DNA of 64,000 bases. It comes from Dyadobacter sp. MSC1_007 (GTDB taxonomy: Bacteria > Bacteroidota > Bacteroidia > Cytophagales > Spirosomataceae). The notes under the pieces were generated by a model. The model saw only the letters and a program-made list of their open reading frames with translations. It ran no database searches and was not told where the DNA came from. Below are positions 51,649 to 60,524 of the stretch, piece after piece. The stretch spans positions 496,001 through 560,000 of the forward strand of contig NZ_JAMOZL010000002.1 of NCBI RefSeq assembly GCF_023667495.1. Reading direction: 5' to 3'. The position numbers and the translations under genes were made by a program. Every line of letters starts with the position of its first letter. Position 1 is the first letter of the stretch.

Positions 51649-54189
51649 ATGAATATGATCAAACTAAACACCTTACTATCACTCCTGATTATCGCCTTGA
51701 TCAGCTTTGCGTGCAACAAACAGCAAAGTTATCTTCCCGAAAAAGGCGTTTCCTTCGCATTGAACGAATACCGGAAAAAGACGATCGACAGCATTCATTA
51801 TGCGATCGAGCTGGATATTCCGGCTGGGAAATCGGCAAAGATCATTGGCCGGGAGACCATCAGTTTTAACCTGAATGCATTGGATTCCGCGCTGGTGCTC
51901 GACTTCAATGCAGACAGTTCCAAAATCTCTGAGATTAAGATCGGTGACGAAGTTTTGCCTTATAATTTTGTGAATGAACATATTGTCATCGATTCCAGGC
52001 ATTTGAAAAAGGGACGAAATGCAATCACAATTGACTTTACAGCGGGAGATTTGTCGCTTAATAGAAGTGAGGATTACCTCTACACACTCTTCGTGCCCGA
52101 CCGCGCATCTACCTGTTTCCCGCTTTTTGATCAGCCTAACCTGAAAGCAACTTACACGCTGACGCTCAAAACGCCTCAGGGCTGGGAGGCTGTTTCGAAT
52201 GGTGGCCTCATTTCCAAAGCCATTGAAAAAGGTAAAAGTGTTTATCGGTTCAATAAAACCAAACCCATAAGCTCGTACCTGTTCGCATTTGCGGCGGGAA
52301 AGTTTTTTAAGACCACAAAGTCCGTTGATGGCTGTGAAATGACCATGTATTACCGGGAAACGGACACTGCCAAGGTCAATCGTAACCAGGACGAGGTCTT
52401 CGAACTCCACGGAAAGTCCCTGGAATGGCTGGAAAACTACACGGCAATCGATTATCCGTTTGAGAAATTCGATTTTGTGCTCTTTCCTTCGTTCCAATAT
52501 GGAGGTATGGAACATCCTGGGGCCATTTTTTACAATGAACCGGCACTTTTTCTCGACGAAAATGCATCCGTGAACCGCAGGATGGCGCGTGCCAGTGTGA
52601 TCGCCCATGAGTCGGCGCATATGTGGTTTGGTGATTTGGTGACGATGGATTGGTTCAATGATGTGTGGCTGAAAGAGGTTTTTGCCAACTTTATGGCCGC
52701 CAAGATCGTACATCCCAGTTTTCCCGAAATCAACCACGACCTGCGGTTTCTGCTGGCGCATTACCCTAATGCATACGAAGTCGACCGCAGTGCAGGTACT
52801 AATCCAATCTTGCAAAAGCTTGGCAACCTGAAAAATGCGGGCACGCTTTATGGTGCTATTATTTACATGAAGGCTCCGATCGTGATGCGACAACTCGAAC
52901 GCAAAATCGGCGCGCCTCTGATGCAGGAGAGTTTGCGGGAATACCTCAAAACATATTCATTCGGCAATGCACGCTGGGATGACTTGATTGGGATTATCGA
53001 CCAAAAAACACCTCAGAATATCGCGCAATGGAGTAATGTGTGGGTCAAAACCCCGGATATGCCCGAATATGCATTCGACTCGGCCAATGTGGTTGCTCAG
53101 TTGCGGGATAGTGTGTCGGCGCGGGCGTGGGAGCAGCCTTTGCAATCCAGAAAGGTAACATCAGTGGGCCAAAACGCATTTTTCCCGAATAGTGATGGGA
53201 CGGGATATGGCTACTTCAAAATGGATCCGGCGAGCGTTGCTTATTTCTTTAGAAACTATGGAAGCGGAGATTCTCTATTCTCCAACCCGGTATTCCGGGG
53301 CGCGATGCTTGTCAATATATGGGAAGGTTTTTTAAGAGGGAACGGCCCAGGGCCGGAGGCATTTGTTCAAAATATGCTGGCTGCATTGTCCAAAGAGCAG
53401 AACCCGCTTTTAGTCGATTATCTGTTAGGGAATCTTCAAACGGCGTGGTGGATGTTCCTGAGCGCCCCTCAAAGAGAAGGATACCAAAAGGAAGCGGAGG
53501 CTGTTTTATGGCAATTGCTGTTGAAAACAGAGGATAAGGGTATTAAAACTTCTTACTTCCGTGCATTCAAAGGCATTGCATTGACGGACGACGGCTGGAA
53601 AAAAATGGAGTCGCTCTGGAACGGCAAACTGGATGTTAAGGGGCTGGTTTTGTCCGAAGAAGACAAAATTTCACTCGCTTATGAGCTTGCACTGAAAGGA
53701 AAAGGGGAAACGACAACGATCTTGAATCAACAATTAACCGCCACCAAAAACCCTGACCGCAAAGCGAGAATGCAGTTTGTTATTCCTGCATTGAGCCACG
53801 ATGAGCAAACGCGGGATGCTTTTTTTGAATCTCTGAAAAAAGAGGAAAATCGTGAAAAGGAAGCATGGGTGCTGGACGCATTGTCCTACCTGCACCATCC
53901 GCTGCGAGCACAAAGCGCCTTGAAATACCTGCGTCCCTCGCTCGAATTATTGCAGGAGATCCAGCTTACCGGCGATATATTCTTTCCAACCCGCTGGCTT
54001 CACAACACGTTTGCAGGGCATTCGTCGCCGGAAGCTGCCGAAATAGCGAACCAGTTTCTGTATGAAAGACCTGACTATCCCTATTTTCTGAAAAACAAGA
54101 TCCTGCAAGCGACCGACATGACAAATCGTGCGGTTAAATCCGCAAAAGTATATGGCCAAAACAACCATTCCGCTTCATCATCTCAATAA
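51649..54189 (+). CDS. M1 family metallopeptidase (aminopeptidase N-like), lipoprotein
   Basis: This 846-residue protein has a lipoprotein signal ending ISFAC. The M1 zinc site HExxH-18-E is complete, with H320, E321, H324 and E343 (HESAH, then KEVFANF). The exopeptidase motif appears as GGMEHPG, the form common in this phylum in place of GAMEN. A HEAT-like C-terminal domain completes the usual length. It should trim peptides in the periplasm or on the surface. The ATG at 51655 is an alternative start. The last 38 bases overlap the AraC regulator gene in another frame. Confidence 0.93.
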   Translation: MNMIKLNTLLSLLIIALISFACNKQQSYLPEKGVSFALNEYRKKTIDSIHYAIELDIPAGKSAKIIGRETISFNLNALDSALVLDFNADSSKISEIKIGDEVLPYNFVNEHIVIDSRHLKKGRNAITIDFTAGDLSLNRSEDYLYTLFVPDRASTCFPLFDQPNLKATYTLTLKTPQGWEAVSNGGLISKAIEKGKSVYRFNKTKPISSYLFAFAAGKFFKTTKSVDGCEMTMYYRETDTAKVNRNQDEVFELHGKSLEWLENYTAIDYPFEKFDFVLFPSFQYGGMEHPGAIFYNEPALFLDENASVNRRMARASVIAHESAHMWFGDLVTMDWFNDVWLKEVFANFMAAKIVHPSFPEINHDLRFLLAHYPNAYEVDRSAGTNPILQKLGNLKNAGTLYGAIIYMKAPIVMRQLERKIGAPLMQESLREYLKTYSFGNARWDDLIGIIDQKTPQNIAQWSNVWVKTPDMPEYAFDSANVVAQLRDSVSARAWEQPLQSRKVTSVGQNAFFPNSDGTGYGYFKMDPASVAYFFRNYGSGDSLFSNPVFRGAMLVNIWEGFLRGNGPGPEAFVQNMLAALSKEQNPLLVDYLLGNLQTAWWMFLSAPQREGYQKEAEAVLWQLLLKTEDKGIKTSYFRAFKGIALTDDGWKKMESLWNGKLDVKGLVLSEEDKISLAYELALKGKGETTTILNQQLTATKNPDRKARMQFVIPALSHDEQTRDAFFESLKKEENREKEAWVLDALSYLHHPLRAQSALKYLRPSLELLQEIQLTGDIFFPTRWLHNTFAGHSSPEAAEIANQFLYERPDYPYFLKNKILQATDMTNRAVKSAKVYGQNNHSASSSQ

Positions 54190-55000
54190 TGACTCCGGTA
54201 TTGGGCTATTTATGCACCGGATCGACCAAGTCGGCGACATAAAGAATCTCCGCACGGGTGCTCATCGTGACGATCACGGCAATTTCTTTTTTCAGGAAAA
54301 CGGATCCACCTGTATGATGGTCGATTTCAGGGAAGTCCGGTTGGATGGCTGCGGGGTTTTCTGCGTCCTGCCCGGACAGGTACACGCGCCGGCCGCTGCC
54401 GAGGGAGGAAGAGGTTGGTTTATTGCCGTGGATATGGCGCTCCTGGACGAGCAGCACCGTTTGGTCGTTGAGGAATACTCTCGAAATGCGGTGCCGGTCG
54501 CTATTACCAGCGAGCAATCGGATTTACTGGGCAGGAGCCTCGCGTTACTTTTGGACTTTTATAAATCTGGTGACGAATGTAAAAAGCCGCTTCTGCGTGC
54601 GATGCTGACGGTGTGCCTGGGCATTTTCGTTTCATTTTTCGAACAAACTATGCCACGGGAAACAGGCCAGTCACGGCCGGTTGCAATTTATCGGCAGTTC
54701 AGACAGCTATTGGCCAAACATTTTAAAACCATAAAAAGTCCCTCCGGCTATTCGGCCATTCTCAACATCACGCCCGCCTATTTGAACGAAGTGGTGAAAG
54801 AAGTGTCGGGCCAGCCTGTGAGCTACTGGATACAGAACGAGGTGATGATGGAAGCTAAAAGGCTGCTTTATTACACGGATTTGAATGTGAAGGAAATTGC
54901 ATTCGATCTTGGATATGAAGATCACGCTTACTTCTCACGGCTTTTTCGGAAGGTTGCTGGCAATGCAGCGGGAAAGTTCCGCGAAGAGTACCGGCGATGA
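54152..55000 (+). CDS. AraC family transcriptional regulator
   Basis: The ATG at 54152 gives 282 residues and overlaps the peptidase gene by 38 bases. A GTG at 54128 is possible but adds residues with no family likeness. The N-terminal domain is a cupin-like ligand pocket (FCVLPGQVHAPAAAEGG). The C-terminal AraC DNA-binding domain has both helix-turn-helix motifs: SAILNITPAYLNEVVKEVSG and VKEIAFDLGYEDHAYFSRLF. The next gene on the same strand is a siderophore-interacting flavoreductase, a frequent target of such regulators. Confidence 0.92.
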   Translation: MAKTTIPLHHLNNDSGIGLFMHRIDQVGDIKNLRTGAHRDDHGNFFFQENGSTCMMVDFREVRLDGCGVFCVLPGQVHAPAAAEGGRGWFIAVDMALLDEQHRLVVEEYSRNAVPVAITSEQSDLLGRSLALLLDFYKSGDECKKPLLRAMLTVCLGIFVSFFEQTMPRETGQSRPVAIYRQFRQLLAKHFKTIKSPSGYSAILNITPAYLNEVVKEVSGQPVSYWIQNEVMMEAKRLLYYTDLNVKEIAFDLGYEDHAYFSRLFRKVAGNAAGKFREEYRR

Positions 55001-55143
55001 CGTAAGTAAGAATACCATAAATTGTCCAATCATTACCGCCGTTGCTCCGTTTATTGCGATTGGTTTTGCCTGTTGTTTTGTAAAGTAAAAATTGGGTTGG
55101 ATCGTCAGCCACAGTAACTACGACAACATCAACGGCAATCGAA

Positions 55144-55833
55144 ATGAACATCATCAAACAAAAAGCGATTAATCTGTTAGAAACTGCCCTGGGGAAATCG
55201 GGCACGGTATTAGCGATCAGGGCATGGGAACCAGCAACCTTTTTTGAGGTCGACGTTCACTTTCCCGAGATGGATATGAGTGGATGGAAGCGCGTACAGC
55301 ACATTAAAGTGAAAGTAGCTCCCGGCGTTTACCGCGACTACACGCCGGCAGGCTGGGACGAGGATATCAGGACTTGTACTTTATATATCAATGCCGAACA
55401 ACATGGTCCGGGCAGCCACTGGATCCGTTCCCTGCGCGAAGGCGACAGCATCACGTATGTTGGCGTAGGCCCTACCGCGCACGGGCCTTCGATGGCGGCT
55501 GAAATGGTGATTCTCGGTGATATGAGCAGCATTGGGCATTATCTGGCCTTGCAGCAACTCGCTGGCCCGCGCAAACTCACCGGCGCCATCACCATCGAAG
55601 ACGAGAACCACCGCGAGGAATTTAAGGAGTATTTTAACTGGAATATTCAGCCCGTCAGAAAAACAGATATGGGAGGCCTTACTTCCATGCTTAAATGGAC
55701 CAAAGACAAACCTCTGGCCCATTCGAACGTCTACATTTCAGGACATATCCCGACCTGCATCCGGTTACGTAAGGAACTCAAAAAGAGGGAAGATTCACCT
55801 CGTGGCATTCACGTTCAAGGGTTTTGGTCCTGA
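55144..55833 (+). CDS. Siderophore-interacting FAD-binding protein (SIP)
   Basis: This 229-residue flavoprotein of the ViuB/SIP family has the FAD-binding stretch YRDYTPAGWDEDIRTCTLYI and HGPGSHWIRSLREGDSITY. The C-terminal NAD(P)H-binding part is typical of the family. SIPs reduce ferric iron from siderophores after uptake. Its stop is directly abutted by the stop of the convergent map gene with no intervening base. The AraC regulator upstream is a plausible controller. No siderophore receptor is present in the window. Confidence 0.9.
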   Translation: MNIIKQKAINLLETALGKSGTVLAIRAWEPATFFEVDVHFPEMDMSGWKRVQHIKVKVAPGVYRDYTPAGWDEDIRTCTLYINAEQHGPGSHWIRSLREGDSITYVGVGPTAHGPSMAAEMVILGDMSSIGHYLALQQLAGPRKLTGAITIEDENHREEFKEYFNWNIQPVRKTDMGGLTSMLKWTKDKPLAHSNVYISGHIPTCIRLRKELKKREDSPRGIHVQGFWS

Positions 55834-56598
55834 TCAGTCGAAAATGCCATTCATTTCTGTCAGGATCACCGGCTTGCCGTCGGTGACGATGATCGTATGC
55901 TCATGTTGCGCCACATAACCACCCTTCGAGCCGGTGAGCGTCCAGCCGTCCTTTTCTGTGCTGGCTATGGTAGAGGCAGTGGAAATGAACGTTTCTACTG
56001 CCACAACGCTGTTTTTTCTAAAACGGGCGAGGTTATAGCGGTTATAGTAATTGGCGATTTCGTGCGGTTCTTCATGCAGGCTGCGGCCTATCCCGTGTCC
56101 CGTGAGATTGCGTATCACCTTGTAACCTGACTTTTTAGCCTCGGTTTCGATTAGCTTGCCAATATCCGCGATCCGAACGCCACCCCGAATATTGCCAAGT
56201 GCCTGCTTCAAAATGCGTTTCGAGGCATTGACCAACTTATTGTGCCCATTTAGATCCTCTCCAAGGACGAACGAGCCGCCGTTGTCGGACCAAAAACCGT
56301 TCAGCTCGGCGGATACATCGATATTGACAAGGTCGCCTTCCTGCAAAATCTTATGTGCGGAAGGTATGCCGTGTGCAACTTCATTGTTGATGCTGATACA
56401 AGTCCAGCCCGGGAAACCGTAGGTAAGCTTGGGTGCCGATTTCGCGCCCAGCTTATTTAGTATTTCGCCTCCAAAATCATCCAGTTCCTTTGCTGACATG
56501 CCGGGTTTCGCATACTCACGCATTGCGCGTAACGTGGTGGCCACGGCGTGACTGGCTTCCTGCATTCCTCTTAATTCGTATTCTTTGGTAATAGACAT
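55834..56598 (-). CDS. map: Type I methionine aminopeptidase
   Basis: This 254-residue enzyme removes the initiator methionine from nascent proteins. Metal ligands are conserved: Asp residues in NIDVSAELNGFWSDNGGSF, His in LTGHGIGRSLHEEP, and Glu in VVAVETF and QHEHTII. The length is standard. It lies outside the ribosomal cluster where a housekeeping map is usually found, so it may be a second copy in this genome. The stop abuts the SIP stop exactly. Confidence 0.95.
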   Translation of the reverse strand: MSITKEYELRGMQEASHAVATTLRAMREYAKPGMSAKELDDFGGEILNKLGAKSAPKLTYGFPGWTCISINNEVAHGIPSAHKILQEGDLVNIDVSAELNGFWSDNGGSFVLGEDLNGHNKLVNASKRILKQALGNIRGGVRIADIGKLIETEAKKSGYKVIRNLTGHGIGRSLHEEPHEIANYYNRYNLARFRKNSVVAVETFISTASTIASTEKDGWTLTGSKGGYVAQHEHTIIVTDGKPVILTEMNGIFD

Positions 56599-56679
56599 GT
56601 GTAAGTCAATGTTTGTTGTGCTGCTTTTTAGAGGGCGGCCATTTGTTTGATAACCCCTTCCTGACCTGGTTTGTTCAGT

Positions 56680-57144
56680 TTACCGTGGAGAATACTTTAC
56701 AAGGTCAATTCCGATGCCGTTCGGATCCTGGATGGCGAAATGCCTGTCGCCCCACGGTTCATCGCGGATATCGATCCGGATATCGGCCCCTTTTTTCTTC
56801 AATTCCCGGTAGAGCTTGTCAACGTCGTCGACCTCGATGGTCAGGTACATACCCTGGCCCTGAAAAGCTTTCTGAAATAACGGCTGCTGGGAAGGATGAT
56901 CGGGCAACAGAAAGCTGATTTCCGCCTCGCGGCCAGGCGTGTGCATCAGTAAATAGAACTCATTTTCAAATGTCACACCAAAACCAAGCGTCTTGGTGTA
57001 GAATTCCTTGGTTTCGGCGATTTTGCTTGTGATGATTCCAGCGTTCAGTTTCATTTTGTTTTTAGTTTGAGTGGTTGAACCGGTTTGTGAAAATGCATTA
57101 AAGCCGAACAAGGCAAATGCAGCAAGCGTGACGTATCGTTTCAT
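56680..57144 (-). CDS. VOC family (glyoxalase-like) protein with N-terminal signal peptide
   Basis: Read from 57144 the 154-residue product has a signal peptide (MKRYVTLAAFALFGFNAFSQ) and a short linker, then a single VOC domain (MKLNAGIITSKIAETKEFYT onward, ending FAIQDPNGIGIDLVKY). VOC proteins of this size are usually cytoplasmic dimers acting in glyoxal detoxification or resistance. If the internal ATG at residue 31 were used the protein would be a normal cytoplasmic VOC. The leader is convincing enough that export seems real. Confidence 0.8.
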   Translation of the reverse strand: MKRYVTLAAFALFGFNAFSQTGSTTQTKNKMKLNAGIITSKIAETKEFYTKTLGFGVTFENEFYLLMHTPGREAEISFLLPDHPSQQPLFQKAFQGQGMYLTIEVDDVDKLYRELKKKGADIRIDIRDEPWGDRHFAIQDPNGIGIDLVKYSPR

Positions 57145-57224
57145 TTTCCTTTGTTTTTAGGTTGATGTTTTCGATACAAATGTCAGCTCGTCGGCCCATT
57201 TGGGATTGTAAAAAACGGACAAAA

Positions 57225-58049
57225 TCACCGGCCGAACGCCTTTCCGGGTGTCACGCCGTAAAAATTCTTGAATTCTTTAATGAAATGTGCCTGGTCGTAA
57301 TACCCGTTGTCATAGAATAACTTATTTTCTTTCAGGCTTTGCTGGGAAGGTTTGGCGCGGAGAATGTTCTGAAAGCGTACTACTTGGCTGAATGTCTTGG
57401 CAGAATCTCCTATATAAAACTCAAAAAGCCTGCGAAGTTGCCGGGAACTCAATCCTGTATCCAGGTCCTTTTCAATGTTTAATACACCAAAGTTTTGAAG
57501 GATAACAGACAGCGCCTGATAGAAGCGGTCGTCGTTTTCAAAATTGATGTGCAGAAGCAAATCCAGAAAGTAATTGTCAAACCTGGATTTAATTTCCGAA
57601 GCTGTCAGACCTGGCTCGAAATGTGTGGCTATAAAACGTGCGGTTTCAGGGATCACAGCCGCCAGGTTCTCATAGCGGTTGCTTAGTTCGGACGCGTCTA
57701 TTTTGAAGAGTTGTGGAAACATTGTGGGTAGAAAGCGGACGCCGACATAGTCAAAGTTGTTCTCCAGGGGGAATTCGGTATACTTTTTACAAAAGCCCAT
57801 AACATAATTTTCGGCAGGCCGCTGCATTTCGAAAAAGATGTCGATACAGCCGTCGGCGACGACCCGGTAGAAAAACGGGTCCTGTAACGTAACAGTTGTA
57901 GTGAGCCGCCAATAACAGTAAATAATCCCTTGCACGCGTAAATCGGGTACAAATTCCTGGTAAGTAACATGCTCGGCCGACTGTTTAACAGTAGGCTGCA
58001 CTGGCTGGTAAAGGCTGCGAAGGTTTGGGATACCGAAAATTTCTTCCAT
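57225..58049 (-). CDS. AraC family transcriptional regulator
   Basis: This 274-residue regulator has an N-terminal sensor domain of the DUF6597 kind (IYCYWRLTTTVTLQDPFFYR, VADGCIDIFFEM). A C-terminal AraC DNA-binding domain ends YDQAHFIKEFKNFYGVTPGK. It is monocistronic. An inverted repeat TATGTATT/AATACATA (58114-58121 and 58134-58141) lies upstream and could be an operator. The VOC gene downstream on the same strand is 80 bases away, so regulator and VOC gene may be linked. Confidence 0.9.
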   Translation of the reverse strand: MEEIFGIPNLRSLYQPVQPTVKQSAEHVTYQEFVPDLRVQGIIYCYWRLTTTVTLQDPFFYRVVADGCIDIFFEMQRPAENYVMGFCKKYTEFPLENNFDYVGVRFLPTMFPQLFKIDASELSNRYENLAAVIPETARFIATHFEPGLTASEIKSRFDNYFLDLLLHINFENDDRFYQALSVILQNFGVLNIEKDLDTGLSSRQLRRLFEFYIGDSAKTFSQVVRFQNILRAKPSQQSLKENKLFYDNGYYDQAHFIKEFKNFYGVTPGKAFGR

Positions 58050-58113
58050 TTAATTGAAAAATGTTGTCCGGCTCCTGCTTATCGTGCTGGCATGCATTTT
58101 GAAATGTATGAAA

Positions 58114-58141
58114 TATGTATTTAATTGTATATCAATACATA
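58114..58141. promoter_or_regulatory. Inverted repeat upstream of the AraC gene
   Basis: Arms TATGTATT (58114-58121) and AATACATA (58134-58141) pair perfectly over a 12-base AT-rich spacer, 65 bases before the AraC start. It may be an operator or simply an AT-rich structure. The 242-base gap it lies in holds no credible gene. Confidence 0.35.
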
Positions 58142-58291
58142 GCTTCGTTTTTTCACTCTATTATGGGCGCGCAGCCCAGGGTCTGCAGCAAGGGTTCAGT
58201 TGCCGGGTAATTTTGACCGAATGCTGTCTCCGAGACGCCTGCTTGCGAAAATACATAAATATTCAACGTTCATTAAATCAGGTGCACTACT

Positions 58292-59089
58292 ATGAGTAAA
58301 GTAATTGAGAACATTCAGCTTTACGCTGGAGTTGTGAAGAGGGTTGGATACACCCTCACGGTGGGCATGCTTAGTTCTGATTTCAGGAACGAATTGCTCA
58401 AACTCTACAACAGCTACAATATAAAACCAGGATCGGCGGACACCACACCGGTCGACCCTTTCATTATCCCAAAAACGGACGTTTTTGAATTATTTGGAAA
58501 TGATTCTGCCGCCTATGAAGGCGTGTATGAATGCGGTTTCGGTCATACTACCGAATTTGAACTGAAAGTGATCAGTAACCTCGTCAAGAAATGGAACCCG
58601 AAAAGGATTTTCGAAATCGGGACATTCCAGGGGCGTACTACGCTGAATATGGCGCTCAACACGGCGCAGGAAACTGAAATTATCACACTGGACCTCCCCG
58701 CAGACGAACTGGAATCGACCAAGATGGATATAGAAGAAGGGGAAATAAGGTATGTAAAAAAGGAGGTCTCCGGTGAACGTTTTCTGGGCCATCCGGCAGC
58801 TGCCAAAATACGCCAGGTGTACGGCGATTCTGCTTCGTTTCCCTTCGATGAATACGGCAACTCAGTCGACCTGGCCTTTATCGACGGTTCCCACGCGTAC
58901 GAATACGTGCTTAACGATAGTGAGAAGATCTTTTCGGTGATGCGCAAGGGAGGGCTTATTATTTGGCATGATTATACCAACTGGCCGGGCGTTTGGATGG
59001 CATTGAACGAGCTCTTCCAAAACGACAAACGCTTTGGCGGGATACGGCACATCGGCGGGACCAGCATCGCAATACTGACGGTTCCGTGA
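58292..59089 (+). CDS. Class I SAM-dependent methyltransferase (Methyltransf_24-like)
   Basis: This 265-residue protein has the motif I-like segment IFEIGTFQGRTTLNMAL. It also has the conserved VDLAFIDGSHAYEYVLNDSE and IIWHDYTNWPGVWMAL of the Methyltransf_24 family, which includes sugar and glycan methyltransferases. It resembles the methyltransferase at 30516 only at fold level. It is monocistronic, and its substrate is unknown. A DinB gene follows on the same strand 102 bases later. Confidence 0.85.
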   Translation: MSKVIENIQLYAGVVKRVGYTLTVGMLSSDFRNELLKLYNSYNIKPGSADTTPVDPFIIPKTDVFELFGNDSAAYEGVYECGFGHTTEFELKVISNLVKKWNPKRIFEIGTFQGRTTLNMALNTAQETEIITLDLPADELESTKMDIEEGEIRYVKKEVSGERFLGHPAAAKIRQVYGDSASFPFDEYGNSVDLAFIDGSHAYEYVLNDSEKIFSVMRKGGLIIWHDYTNWPGVWMALNELFQNDKRFGGIRHIGGTSIAILTVP

Positions 59090-59191
59090 GAATTTGTAAA
59101 TAAAGCGTTGTGCTGCGTATAGTGTACATCGGTCACATGTGATTGCCGCGGCATCATTTTTATGGTGATTTTGTCAAAAAACAACCATATT

Positions 59192-59692
59192 ATGAGCAAT
59201 AACACCATAGTAACGGCCTATTTGAAAGAACTGGAAGCAGAATACACCGCTTCCCACAAGTGCCTTGAACGGATCCCTGTTTCGTTGTTCAGCTACAAGC
59301 CTCATCCGAAATCGATGGAGTTGGGATATTTAACGCTGCTGGTTGCCGATATTCCGCTTTGGGTTACCATGATGATCCAAGAAGGCGAAATTGATCTCGC
59401 CAAATACAAACGCTTTGAAGCGAAAACCACCGAAGAAATGGTTGCCCGTTTTGAAGAGAATTTCAACGGAGCGAAAAAGGCTCTTGGGAACGTTACCGAC
59501 GAGGACCTGAATGCGCCGTTTTCACTGAAAAGCCAGGGGCAAGTGTTATTTACACAATCCAAAATGGAAGGCGTCGGGTCGACGATCAACCACTGGGTAC
59601 ACCACCGCGGACAGTTGACGGTATACATGCGTTTGAACGAGATCCCTGTGCCTTCCATTTACGGCCCGTCTGCCGACGACCGGACTTTTTGA
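59192..59692 (+). CDS. DinB family protein
   Basis: The ATG at 59192 gives 166 residues starting MSNNTIVTAYLKELEAEY. A GTG frame 30 bases upstream would begin inside the promoter-like sequence. The four-helix DinB fold is marked by PVSLFSYKPHPKSMELGYL and NHWVHHRGQLTVYMRL, with the paired histidines that bind metal in the family. DinB proteins include thiol-dependent transferases, and the activity here is unassigned. The stop abuts the stop of the convergent HAD gene with no intervening base. Confidence 0.85.
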   Translation: MSNNTIVTAYLKELEAEYTASHKCLERIPVSLFSYKPHPKSMELGYLTLLVADIPLWVTMMIQEGEIDLAKYKRFEAKTTEEMVARFEENFNGAKKALGNVTDEDLNAPFSLKSQGQVLFTQSKMEGVGSTINHWVHHRGQLTVYMRLNEIPVPSIYGPSADDRTF

Positions 59693-60334
59693 TTAGCGCG
59701 GGGGACTAAACCGGTCGAATTGCTCTTTTTTGAGCTCTTCCAGGATTTCCCGGGTCGATTCAAAACTAGTGTGCTGGTAGGCCCGCAAACCGAGTGTTTT
59801 GGCCATATTGGCGAACATAATGCGGTCATCGAAATATACGCACTGACTGGGCGTTGCCTGCGCGATGCCCATCGCCAGTTCGAAAATCCTTGGGTCAGGT
59901 TTCCGCATTTTAACCTCGCAAGATGAGATAAAGGCGTCAAAACAGGTATGGAGCTTGAATTTCTGAATGCGGTAATCGTTGAGCTCTTTGCCTTCGTTGT
60001 TAATGGAAATGATCCGGAAGCCGCAGTCTTTTTTCCATTCTTTGAGCCAGGCAAGCATTCCGGGAAGTTCAACGGACTGTGAATACATAAACTCTTTGAA
60101 ATCCTCGCGGACGAAGTCACGGGGATGATTGAATATCACCGTGTCGAGATATTGGTCCAGGTTTACGCTTCCAATTTCATATACATTGAAAATGAAATTG
60201 TGGAGCTGGTCCATCTCTTTATAATTGAGGCCAAATTTCTCGGCTGCCAGTACGCGGGACTCGTGGCCCCAGCCATTACTCAACAACACACCGCCAATGT
60301 CGAAAAAGAGAATTTTAAGGTCGCTGATCTGCAT
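59693..60334 (-). CDS. HAD family hydrolase
   Basis: This 213-residue HAD-IA type phosphatase has motif I as FFDIGGVLLSNG, with the usual nucleophilic Asp. Motif II lies around IISINNEG, motif III around KMRKPDPRIF and motif IV around CVYFDDRIMF. A helical cap lies between motifs I and II. The second Asp of a DxD motif I is replaced by Gly, as in many HAD-IA relatives that still hydrolyse phosphoesters. Substrate unknown. It converges on the DinB gene. Confidence 0.88.
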   Translation of the reverse strand: MQISDLKILFFDIGGVLLSNGWGHESRVLAAEKFGLNYKEMDQLHNFIFNVYEIGSVNLDQYLDTVIFNHPRDFVREDFKEFMYSQSVELPGMLAWLKEWKKDCGFRIISINNEGKELNDYRIQKFKLHTCFDAFISSCEVKMRKPDPRIFELAMGIAQATPSQCVYFDDRIMFANMAKTLGLRAYQHTSFESTREILEELKKEQFDRFSPPR

Positions 60335-60375
60335 TAAAAAATAGAATAAAAGTGATCCCGCTAATATACATATTT

Positions 60376-60520
60376 GTTCGAACGTAAACGTTCGGACATA
60401 CTATTCGCAGGCCTCCGGCCGGCATGGAACATGAGAACTGAAAAAACAAGCAGCAACGTTTAAGTATGTAAGACCGGCCGGAGGCCTGCGAATAGCGTGT
60501 TTGAAGCGGGAGCTTCAAAC
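60376..60520. repeat. Long structured direct repeat, left copy flanking the RAYT gene
   Basis: This 145-base element begins with GTTCGAACGTAAACGTTCGG. It contains a perfect 21-base inverted repeat (60402-60422 and 60474-60494, core GCAGGCCTCCGGCC) around a 51-base spacer. It ends in the hairpin GTTTGAAGC-GGGA-GCTTCAAAC (60499-60520). A second copy lies at 61098-61270 in the same orientation. Confidence 0.9.
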
Positions 60521-60524
60521 CAAC

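Noticed and set aside
51679..52893. 404-codon minus-strand frame inside the M1 peptidase gene
   Set aside because: It is a shadow of a gene with complete zinc-site motifs, and its sequence shows no recognisable domain.
54897..55088. Short hydrophobic frame ending just before the SIP gene
   Set aside because: The hydrophobic part has no start codon of its own, and the rest lies within the AraC gene.
58054..58299. 81-codon frame with a hydrophobic N terminus between the AraC and methyltransferase genes
   Set aside because: It needs a TTG start, contains many cysteines in a disordered pattern and overlaps the methyltransferase start. An inverted repeat and AT-rich promoter-like DNA better explain the region.
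60315..60518. Minus-strand frame of 67 codons over the left RAYT repeat, with a matching frame at 61056-61268
   Set aside because: Both frames owe their similarity to the repeated structured DNA. They have no start context, and the sequences diverge as soon as the repeat ends.
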